From positions 1 to 64,000 of the forward strand of contig CAKOHI010000003.1 in the NCBI GenBank assembly GCA_934085585.1: a stretch of 64,000 nt of DNA, in the 5' to 3' direction. How positions within the stretch are numbered: position 1 is the first letter of the stretch; the number at the start of each line of letters is the position of its first letter. Both the position numbers and the translations under genes were made by a program. The notes beneath the pieces are model-generated. The model was given only the letters and a program-made list of their open reading frames with translations. It was not told the DNA's origin and searched no databases. This DNA is from an uncultured Bacilli bacterium (GTDB lineage: Bacteria > Bacillota_I > Bacilli_A > RF39 > UBA660). Below, piece after piece: positions 8,839 through 15,900 of this stretch.

Positions 8839-9490
8839 ATGTAATAAGTGTAATGTTTATATAAATACAAAAACAAATAAATGCCCATTATGTGGTTGTA
8901 ATATTGCAAAAAAAGGAGGAAACAATATTTTTCCTCATGTAAATTACATATATAAAAAGTATCATTTGATGATGAAAATAATATTATTTTTATCTTTATG
9001 TGGTGCTATTATTTCTTTATATATAAACTACTCAATATCTCACAGGTTAAGTTGGTCATACTTTGTAGTATTAGGTATAATTTCTTTTTGGATTACTTTA
9101 ACTATTTCTATAAAAAGTCATAAAAACATTATAAAAATGTTATTTTTAGAAATGACTATATTAATATTATTAAGTCTTTTATGGGACTCTATAACGGGTT
9201 TTAAAGCGTGGAGTATAAATTACTGTTTACCATTTATAAGTATTTCGTATATCGTAGGAATTTCTATAATTAGATTATTTTTAAAAAAATTAGAAAAAGA
9301 ATTTATTTTTTATCTTATTGTAAGTTCCTTAATTGGTATTATCCCAGGAATTCTTATTATATTTAATAAAGTAAGCATTTACTGGCCAAGTTATATATCT
9401 GTAATTATAAGTATTGTTATGTTATTATTCTTATTTGTATTTAATAGAAAACAAGTAAAAAATGAATTAGAAAAAAGATTTCATATTTAA
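8831..9490 (+). CDS. Zinc-ribbon membrane protein (DUF6320-like)
   Basis: The first 30 residues hold four cysteines in a zinc-ribbon pattern (CNKCNVYINTKTNKCPLCG); the rest is about six hydrophobic membrane helices. Genes of this shape commonly follow the hydrolase and acyltransferase types encoded directly upstream, which is why I compare it with DUF6320 proteins. ATG at 8831 lies 6 bases after GGAG and inside the end of the previous gene, giving an 8-base overlap. A membrane partner for the two enzymes is the natural inference; no enzymatic motif is visible. Confidence 0.7.
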   Translation: MNKCNKCNVYINTKTNKCPLCGCNIAKKGGNNIFPHVNYIYKKYHLMMKIILFLSLCGAIISLYINYSISHRLSWSYFVVLGIISFWITLTISIKSHKNIIKMLFLEMTILILLSLLWDSITGFKAWSINYCLPFISISYIVGISIIRLFLKKLEKEFIFYLIVSSLIGIIPGILIIFNKVSIYWPSYISVIISIVMLLFLFVFNRKQVKNELEKRFHI

Positions 9491-9528
9491 TAAAATTATG
9501 ATAAAATAAATATAGAAAGTAGGTAAAA

Positions 9529-9993
9529 ATGGATATAAATATTAATTTAAAAGATTACAAATTAAATGTAAGAACCTGTGCATTTATAAGATGTGGAGAA
9601 GAAGTCCTTTTATGTGAACACAAAACAAAAGATTATTATAGTTTACCAGGTGGGCATGTAAAGGTCGGAGAATCTAGTAAAGATGCTTTAAAAAGAGAGT
9701 TAAAAGAAGAATTAAACTATGATATAACTAATGAAGAATTAATTTTAACTCGTATCGTCGAAAACTTTTTTATAAAAGAAAATAATGAAAAAGTACATGA
9801 ATATTTATTTATCTATAGATATGATTTAGATAAAAGTCTATACAATGGTGATTTTAAAAATTTAGAAAACGAAAATATCACTATGAACTGGGTACGTAAA
9901 GAAGCTTTTATCCTTTTAAATGTAGCTCCAGGGATATGTAAAGGGATTATTGCTAATCCCGAATTTCAACACATAATATCAAATAAAATATAA
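9529..9993 (+). CDS. NUDIX hydrolase
   Basis: A 154-residue protein with a full Nudix box (GHVKVGESSKDALKRELKEEL, about residues 43-63), matching the Gx5Ex7REUxEExGU pattern except for Asn in place of the last Gly. It should hydrolyse a nucleoside-diphosphate-linked substrate in a metal-dependent way. It is a single gene with AGTAGG before the start and a terminator after it. Substrate specificity cannot be read. Confidence 0.85.
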   Translation: MDININLKDYKLNVRTCAFIRCGEEVLLCEHKTKDYYSLPGGHVKVGESSKDALKRELKEELNYDITNEELILTRIVENFFIKENNEKVHEYLFIYRYDLDKSLYNGDFKNLENENITMNWVRKEAFILLNVAPGICKGIIANPEFQHIISNKI

Positions 9994-10019
9994 AAAGCAT
10001 CGTCATAAATGCTTTTTTT
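9992..10019 (+). terminator. Intrinsic terminator after the NUDIX gene
   Basis: A 9-base-pair stem AAAAAGCAT/ATGCTTTTT followed by TT. Confidence 0.65.
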
Positions 10020-10072
10020 GTTCTAACAAAATTAATAGATTCATATATTTTTTACTAAAGGGAGGAAATGAT

Positions 10073-10732
10073 ATGAATTGTATTATACCATTTACAAAAG
10101 ACATTAAATTTAAAACAAATATTGCCGAAATATTAAGTATTTCACTTGAACATGATTATACGGCAAATCCTGAAGAAATATTGGGAAATTTCACAATTTC
10201 TGGTGATTATAAATCTCATGAAGTTAGTGTAAATAAAGAACCATTCGAATATGTTTTACCATTTTCAGTGAGTATGACTAATAAAATAGATACTAATTCT
10301 GTAGATTTTGCAATCGAAGACTTTACCTATGAAGTAATAGATAATGATACTTTGAGAGTAAATATTGAATATAGTATTAATGCTCCAGAATTAAAAGAAG
10401 AAGAAAAAGATCTTTTTATTGAGGTTGAAGAACCAACTTTAGATAATATTTTAGATGAAATCGAAGAAACCAATGAAACTAGAGAAGAACTTGAAGATGC
10501 TACACAAAGTGATGAAAGGGATATTGCAGAAGATACTAAAGAAACTATATTAAATAATGTATCAAACGAAGATAGTTTTGTAATATATAAAGTTCATGAA
10601 ATGAAAGAAACAGATACAATAGAATCAATATGTTTAAAATATAATGTATCAGAAAATATATTAAATGAATATAACGATATGAGTAATGTTTCTATAAAAG
10701 ATAAAATTATAATACCTGAAATTAATGAATAA
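10073..10732 (+). CDS. SpoVID-like spore coat assembly protein with LysM
   Basis: A 219-residue acidic protein. The N-terminal ~125 residues match the beta-rich domain seen at the start of SpoVID/DUF3794 proteins; a glutamate-rich linker follows (about 105-165), then one C-terminal LysM-like domain (about 170-219, VHEMKETDTIESICLKYNVS, ending in KDKIIIPE). In Bacillus SpoVID encases the forespore with coat and its LysM binds the spore surface. The next gene is YsxE/CotS-like, the same pairing as spoVID-ysxE in B. subtilis, which supports the assignment. AGGGAGG precedes the ATG. It is shorter than the Bacillus protein. Confidence 0.7.
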   Translation: MNCIIPFTKDIKFKTNIAEILSISLEHDYTANPEEILGNFTISGDYKSHEVSVNKEPFEYVLPFSVSMTNKIDTNSVDFAIEDFTYEVIDNDTLRVNIEYSINAPELKEEEKDLFIEVEEPTLDNILDEIEETNETREELEDATQSDERDIAEDTKETILNNVSNEDSFVIYKVHEMKETDTIESICLKYNVSENILNEYNDMSNVSIKDKIIIPEINE

Positions 10733-11612
10733 AAGTCTTGAGATATTAAAAGCTATTTATAAACCATATCGTTACACAATAAAAGGTAAAGCAACTATTT
10801 TAGAAACAACCACCGGAGATTTTATTATAAAACCCAAAAATAAAGATATAAATGAGCTTTATAATTATTTAACTAATCGAGGATTCATAAATTTTCCCAA
10901 AATAATAGATTCTTCTAGAGATGAAGTTAATGTCTTTGAGTATGTCGAAGATATTAAATTACCAAAAGAACAAAAATGTGATGATTTAATAGATATAATA
11001 GCTAGTTTGCATAATAAAACTAGCTATTTTAAAGAAGTAAGTGAAGATAAATTTAAAATTATTTATGAAGATATAAAGAAAAATATAAATTATTTAATGA
11101 ATTATTATAATACATTATATGAAATTGGTTTTAATGAAAAATATTCATCTCCATCAAACTATCTTTTTTTAAGAAACTATTATAAATTAAATGCTTCTTT
11201 AAAATATGCTGATAGTGAATTATCTAATTGGTATGAACTAGTAAGTAAAGAAACCAAAATTAGAGTATCTTTAGTACATAACAATCTTGAATTAAACCAT
11301 CTTCTTAATAATAAATTAATAAGCTGGGATAAATATACTATAGATACACCGATATTAGATATTGTTAATTTATACAAAAAAGAATGGCAAAATATGAATT
11401 TTAGTGAATGCCTATCAAGGTACATATACAAGTTTCCATTGCTTGAATATGAAAAAAAACTTTTATTTATTTTATTATCTTTGCCACCATCATTAGAAAA
11501 ATTTGATAGCGAATTTAAAAAATGTCAAAACATCAGTAACTTAATAAATTATATTTTTAAAACAGAAGAATTAATAAGGCCATATAATACGAACGATGAA
11601 AAAGAAGAATAA
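10725..11612 (+). CDS. YsxE/CotS-family spore coat protein (kinase-like fold)
   Basis: A 295-residue protein resembling the aminoglycoside-phosphotransferase-like fold of CotS/YsxE proteins: an N-lobe with TTTGDFIIKP and KIID patterns, a middle VHNNLELNHLL that corresponds to the degenerate catalytic loop, and SWDKYTIDTPILDI in place of the metal-binding DxD. Several catalytic positions look non-canonical, so an active kinase is doubtful. It overlaps the SpoVID-like gene by 8 bases, indicating translational coupling and a shared job in coat assembly. Confidence 0.7.
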   Translation: MNKSLEILKAIYKPYRYTIKGKATILETTTGDFIIKPKNKDINELYNYLTNRGFINFPKIIDSSRDEVNVFEYVEDIKLPKEQKCDDLIDIIASLHNKTSYFKEVSEDKFKIIYEDIKKNINYLMNYYNTLYEIGFNEKYSSPSNYLFLRNYYKLNASLKYADSELSNWYELVSKETKIRVSLVHNNLELNHLLNNKLISWDKYTIDTPILDIVNLYKKEWQNMNFSECLSRYIYKFPLLEYEKKLLFILLSLPPSLEKFDSEFKKCQNISNLINYIFKTEELIRPYNTNDEKEE

Positions 11613-11750
11613 AAAGATTTCTAATAATAAAATAAATATATTAAATCTAAAAGGTAATATTAAAGTAATTAAAGCTTGATAAAAAATTAACATACCTAGA
11701 ATAAATAAAATAATTATGGTAAGTCCATTTCTAGGTCCAGCACATTTCAT
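11571..11750 (-). CDS. Small two-helix membrane protein, unknown
   Basis: A 59-residue protein made of two long hydrophobic stretches (about residues 10-33 and 38-57) after a short MKCAGPRNGL leader. AGGTGA lies 5 bases before ATG 11750, a strong ribosome site, so I regard it as a real gene. Its last 42 bases overlap, tail to tail, the end of the YsxE-like gene. I do not recognise the family. Presence next to spore genes may mean a sporulation role, but this is speculation. Confidence 0.5.
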   Translation of the reverse strand: MKCAGPRNGLTIIILFILGMLIFYQALITLILPFRFNIFILLLEIFLFFFFIVRIIWPY

Positions 11751-11775
11751 AAGTATCACCTATAAATAGTATATG

Positions 11776-11806
11776 AAAATCAATCTATAAAGGTTGATTT
11801 TTTTTT
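11776..11806 (+). terminator. Intrinsic terminator ahead of the pseudopilin genes
   Basis: Stem AAAATCAA/TTGATTTT with a 10-base loop and a run of T. On this strand it would stop transcripts coming from the spoVID-ysxE side. Confidence 0.6.
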
Positions 11807-11848
11807 AGTTTGTTGTTAGAATTATATTAGAAAAGGTAGGCTAGTAAT

Positions 11849-12427
11849 ATGAAAAAAAATGGTTTTGCATTTATAGAAACTATAATAACTATTGTAATAC
11901 TTGCCTCATCCTTATTATATTTATATAATTCATATAGTGTAATATTAAGTGAAGAAGAAATAAGGCTTACTTATGATGATGCAGCATATATTTATTATAC
12001 AAATTATGTAAGAAAATTTTTAGATGAATACGCTGATTTAAATACAATAAAAACTACCTCATTTACAAATTCATATATTGTAACAATAGGAAGTGACAAT
12101 GAAACATTATTTGCACAAGATTTATCTAAAAAACAACTATTAGAATCAATAATAGATAGTTATAAAATAAATCAAATGGTACTTATAAAAACGGAAATGT
12201 TTGACGAATGTTTCAGTAGTGATAAAACCAAGTGCAAATCTTCTTTAGAAAATTTAAGTTATAGCATGAGAATGTATGTAAATACCTTAAATGATACATC
12301 ATCTGATTATCTTTTAGTTGTAGAATATGCTAATAAAACTATTGAATCTGATGAATTTAGTTTTCAAAAATGCACGCCGGGTCAGGATGAAAATTGCAAA
12401 TCATATTTTGCATCTTTAGGAATATGA
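11849..12427 (+). CDS. Pseudopilin-like protein (prepilin signal)
   Basis: A 192-residue protein with a type IV prepilin-like start: a short basic lead, then GFAFIETIITIVILASS with the Glu at the +5 position expected after processing at Gly, followed by a hydrophobic helix and a soluble, cysteine-containing C-terminal domain. AAAGGTAGG precedes the start. It heads three consecutive genes of the same type (to 13910). In type II secretion or competence pili such minor pilins form the pseudopilus tip. The exact pilus role is inferred. Confidence 0.75.
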   Translation: MKKNGFAFIETIITIVILASSLLYLYNSYSVILSEEEIRLTYDDAAYIYYTNYVRKFLDEYADLNTIKTTSFTNSYIVTIGSDNETLFAQDLSKKQLLESIIDSYKINQMVLIKTEMFDECFSSDKTKCKSSLENLSYSMRMYVNTLNDTSSDYLLVVEYANKTIESDEFSFQKCTPGQDENCKSYFASLGI

Positions 12428-12435
12428 GGTAAATC

Positions 12436-13317
12436 ATGAAAAATAAAAAAGGTTTTATATCAGTAACAGTAATTTATACATTTTTTTTAGTTTTTTTAAG
12501 TTTAATGCTTTTTATTGTAACTAATATGGTTGTAAATAGAAATTTACTTAATACTTTAAAAAAATCGATTAAAGATGATATAAGTGATACAAATTTTACA
12601 AGATATTTAATAAATCATAGTGATGATGAAAAGATAAATTTAACTAAAGTTACAAAAGATAATTCGTATCGTTTTACCGGAGCAAATCCCAATAATTATA
12701 TTAAATTTAGTGAAAGTGATAAAACATATAGAATGATAGGTATAATAGATGGAAAAATAAAAGTTATAGATACTTCGTATAAAGAAATGGAATATAATGA
12801 TACACTAAATAATAGTTATGAAAATACAACAATTAAAGAATCACTAAATAATGAATATTTAATTACTTTAAATGAAAATATACGTAATCTTTTAGATGAA
12901 AGTAATTGGTATATAAATAGCATAGTTAGAAATTATAGTAATGTTGATGAATTAACAGATGAAGAAATCAGCGATAAGAAAAATGGTAAATATGTTACAG
13001 ACAAAATAGGATTACCATATATTAGTGATTATATATACGCATATGATTCTACGGACAGTGAATATGGTAAAAAAATATCTAAAACAAATAATTGGTTTTT
13101 TCAAGATAATATATGGTTTATAACACGTGTTAATTATAATAATAAAATGGATATGGAATATTATGAATATGTATTTTACTTAAAAAATGATGGATCAATA
13201 GATGTATCTTTGGTAACTGAAGCCAAAAATGTAACCCCATGTTTTTATTTAAAAAGTAATATTAAATATATAAGTGGAACTGGTTCATTAGTTGATCCAT
13301 ATATAATCGGAGATTAA
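12436..13317 (+). CDS. Pilin-like membrane-anchored protein, middle gene of pilin cluster
   Basis: A 293-residue protein with MKNKKGFISVTVIYTFFLVF at its start: a Gly-cleavable lead and hydrophobic helix resembling minor pilins of the PilX type, but no Glu at +5. The rest is a soluble domain ending in SGTGSLVDPYIIGD. A similar ending (GDGTVDNPYQI) closes the protein at 25660, so the two probably share a C-terminal fold. Adjacent genes are pseudopilins spaced by 8 and 2 bases, so all three are co-translated. Confidence 0.65.
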   Translation: MKNKKGFISVTVIYTFFLVFLSLMLFIVTNMVVNRNLLNTLKKSIKDDISDTNFTRYLINHSDDEKINLTKVTKDNSYRFTGANPNNYIKFSESDKTYRMIGIIDGKIKVIDTSYKEMEYNDTLNNSYENTTIKESLNNEYLITLNENIRNLLDESNWYINSIVRNYSNVDELTDEEISDKKNGKYVTDKIGLPYISDYIYAYDSTDSEYGKKISKTNNWFFQDNIWFITRVNYNNKMDMEYYEYVFYLKNDGSIDVSLVTEAKNVTPCFYLKSNIKYISGTGSLVDPYIIGD

Positions 13318-13319
13318 TT

Positions 13320-13910
13320 ATGAAGAAATTAAATAAAAAAGGAAACACATTAATAGAATTAATTATTAGCATTGCTTTAATGTCAATTGTTTTAGTTTTT
13401 TTAATGCACTTACTTATAGACTTGAATAATACAAATACAAATAATAAATTTGCTAAAAACAATCAAATAAATAGAACAGAAATAATTAAATTTATAGAGC
13501 AAGACTTAAACAAAAATACTTTAACAAAAATTGAAGATAATTCTACAAGTGAAACTTTAATAATAAAATTTTTATTTAAAGATAATAAAGAATCAACAAT
13601 TACAGCAACAAACAATACTTTTACATATGAAAATAGTGAAAATAATAAAAGATTATGGACTATGAAAGATGCTACAATAAACACTAAAAAAGCAACTGTT
13701 TTATATAGAGAAGGCTCATATGAAGATATTGGTATTACTAATAATGTTATTTATACATTACAAATAGATATTGAAATATATACAACAAATGATTTAAATA
13801 AAGAAAAAAATAATAATTTAGTTGATGATATACTTTTAAGTTATTATGGTAAAACATCTGATTTTACTTCTTTAACTAAAACATGTTTAGGTTATAATTG
13901 TAATAATTAA
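13320..13910 (+). CDS. Pseudopilin-like protein with type IV prepilin motif
   Basis: A 196-residue protein starting MKKLNKKGNTLIELIISIAL, a good prepilin peptidase site (cut before Asn after Gly; Glu at about +5) followed by the hydrophobic alpha-1 helix. It ends the three-gene pseudopilin run. Its last 24 bases overlap, tail to tail, the end of ylbJ on the other strand. It resembles ComGF/PulJ-like minor pilins in layout, but no closer assignment is justified. Confidence 0.75.
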   Translation: MKKLNKKGNTLIELIISIALMSIVLVFLMHLLIDLNNTNTNNKFAKNNQINRTEIIKFIEQDLNKNTLTKIEDNSTSETLIIKFLFKDNKESTITATNNTFTYENSENNKRLWTMKDATINTKKATVLYREGSYEDIGITNNVIYTLQIDIEIYTTNDLNKEKNNNLVDDILLSYYGKTSDFTSLTKTCLGYNCNN

Positions 13911-14723
13911 AGCTATAATTACTTGAAGTATTCTTCCTTTTAAAAAGAATTTATAATCTAAATTGGCATTATCTAATATACATTTTACTTGTGTATGAAT
14001 AGAAAGTCCTCCGAAAGTGATAAAAAAGATTGTTATAACATCCTTAAATACAATATTTAAATTTATTAAACTATTTAATCCTTGGGTCATTTCTAAAACC
14101 CCACGCATAAAAATTTCTATGCATTCTGGTGGATTAAAAGTATGAATTAAAAGATTACTTATTATAAAGTAAAAAACAATTGTACCTAAAACCATTAAAT
14201 TAGTATCAATACTATTTTTAATACTAGAAGATATATTTATATTACTATTATTACTCACGAATCTTATCGTGGGTAATCTTTTTTTATAAAATAAATATAA
14301 TATTAAATTGCTAAAATATATTATAATTAATAATTTAGCTGTTATCATAGAATTTTTAAAAATTAAATTTAAAATGGTGTATAAAAATAAAGGATTAGCA
14401 AAGTAAGTAAAAATAAGGCATATATTACCATATTCTTTAGTTATAACATTATCATTTACTAATTTAGATATAATATAAGCACTCGATGGTGTACCACTTA
14501 ACATAGACATAAAAAATATATAATCACTAATATTTTTAAAATAATTAACAATATCAAGTTTAAGTAAGATATCTTGAATAATAATCATAATAAAAAGATA
14601 AGGAAAAACTTTAAAGAACCATATATTACATGCTTTAATAACACTCACAAGTACAATATTATAATTTCTAAAAATAAGTATAATTAATGTAATTATTAAA
14701 AAAATAGTTATTTTTCGTTTCAT
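13887..14723 (-). CDS. ylbJ: YlbJ-like sporulation integral membrane protein
   Basis: A 278-residue, very hydrophobic protein with about seven or eight membrane segments. The pattern MLSGTPSSAYIISKLV and IWFFKVFPYLFI match the nucleoside-recognition (Gate)-like YlbJ/SpmA group, whose B. subtilis member is required for spore heat resistance. ATG at 14723 follows AAGGAAG. It is divergent from the PDZ-Lon protease gene by 41 bases; B. subtilis has ylbJ and ylbL close together too, supporting the call. Confidence 0.7.
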   Translation of the reverse strand: MKRKITIFLIITLIILIFRNYNIVLVSVIKACNIWFFKVFPYLFIMIIIQDILLKLDIVNYFKNISDYIFFMSMLSGTPSSAYIISKLVNDNVITKEYGNICLIFTYFANPLFLYTILNLIFKNSMITAKLLIIIYFSNLILYLFYKKRLPTIRFVSNNSNINISSSIKNSIDTNLMVLGTIVFYFIISNLLIHTFNPPECIEIFMRGVLEMTQGLNSLINLNIVFKDVITIFFITFGGLSIHTQVKCILDNANLDYKFFLKGRILQVIIALIITIIT

Positions 14724-14764
14724 AAATTCTTCCTTTTTTGCTATAATTAATAAAGGTGATATCA

Positions 14765-15772
14765 ATGCTCAATAAAATATATGAAAAAATAAAACAATTT
14801 ATATTAGAAAATTATAAATTTTTAATAGCACTTATTTTAATCGTAGTAACTCTTACATATGAATTTCCATATGTAGTTTATACTCCGGGTGGGATAGTAA
14901 ATTTAGAAAATAGAATAAAAATAGAAAATGATATAGAAAATAAAGGTTCATTTAACATGAGTTATGTAACTTTAAGAAAAGGAAATTTACCATCAATATT
15001 ATTATCATATGTAATTAAAGATTGGGATTTAATAAAAGAAAATGAAATAACTTCTGATAATGAGTCTGTAGATGACCTTCTTAAACTTGAAAAATTATAT
15101 ATGAATTCATCAATTGATAATGCCACTATATTAGCATATCAAAAAGCTGGTAAAAGTATTAATATAACTAAAAATATTAATAACGTTATTTATATTGATA
15201 AGCTGGCTAAAACAGATCTTAAAATATATGACAAAATAGTATCTGTAGATGGAAATACAATTAATACTATAGATGATTTGAAAGAATATATAAATACTAA
15301 AAAAGAACATGATATAATAAATTTTGATGTTTTAAATAATGATAAAAAAGCTACAAGAAAAGCAGAAGTAATAAAAATTGGTGATGAACTAAAAGTAGGA
15401 ATTGCATTTTTAACTACATATGAATATGATACAGATCCTAGTATAAAAGTTAAAACTAAAAGTAGTGAATCAGGTTCCAGTGGAGGACTTATGTTATCAC
15501 TTGCAATCTATAATAAATTAATTGATAAAGATATTACCAAGGGGAAAAAAGTAGTGGGAACAGGAACAATAGATATATATGGTAATGTTGGTAAAATTGA
15601 TGGGGTAAAATATAAAATACTCGGAGCAGTAAAAAATAAAGCAGATTTATTTATATGCCCAGAAGAAAATTATGAAGAAGCTATCAAAGTGAAAAAAGAA
15701 CATAAAATAGACTTAAAAATAATAAGTGTAAAAACATTTGATGATGTTATAAATTATTTAGAAGAAAACTAA
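14765..15772 (+). CDS. PDZ-Lon membrane protease (YlbL/SepM type)
   Basis: A 335-residue protein with one N-terminal membrane helix (about 15-35), FPYVVYTPGG just outside it, a PDZ domain (about 135-200) and a C-terminal Lon-type protease domain. The serine lies in ESGSSGGLML (about 240) and the paired lysine in GVKYKILGA (about 283), the Ser-Lys dyad of this family. Streptococcal SepM processes the competence peptide and Bacillus YlbL takes part in damage-checkpoint recovery. ATG 14765 has AAAGGTGAT upstream; GTG 14756 lies inside that site. The substrate here is unknown. Confidence 0.8.
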   Translation: MLNKIYEKIKQFILENYKFLIALILIVVTLTYEFPYVVYTPGGIVNLENRIKIENDIENKGSFNMSYVTLRKGNLPSILLSYVIKDWDLIKENEITSDNESVDDLLKLEKLYMNSSIDNATILAYQKAGKSINITKNINNVIYIDKLAKTDLKIYDKIVSVDGNTINTIDDLKEYINTKKEHDIINFDVLNNDKKATRKAEVIKIGDELKVGIAFLTTYEYDTDPSIKVKTKSSESGSSGGLMLSLAIYNKLIDKDITKGKKVVGTGTIDIYGNVGKIDGVKYKILGAVKNKADLFICPEENYEEAIKVKKEHKIDLKIISVKTFDDVINYLEEN

Positions 15773-15864
15773 TAAAATAATTTGTGAAAAGTTACTGTGC
15801 GTGTAAATATAGTGCTTTTTATTTTTGCTTTTTTTGTTAACATATAAAATATAGTATAAAATAT

Positions 15865-15900
15865 CTGTGAGTGATATTGTTATAAGGAGTGTATAAATTT
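15865..15900 (+). repeat. Conserved leader of surface-protein family, copy 1
   Basis: A 36-base segment directly before the ATG, ending in TATAAGGAGTGTATAAATTT, is almost identical before the paralogues at 17595 and 36785. It holds the AAGGAG ribosome site 11 bases from the start. A candidate promoter (TTGTTA, 17 bases, TAAAAT) lies just upstream at 15834-15862. Confidence 0.7.
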
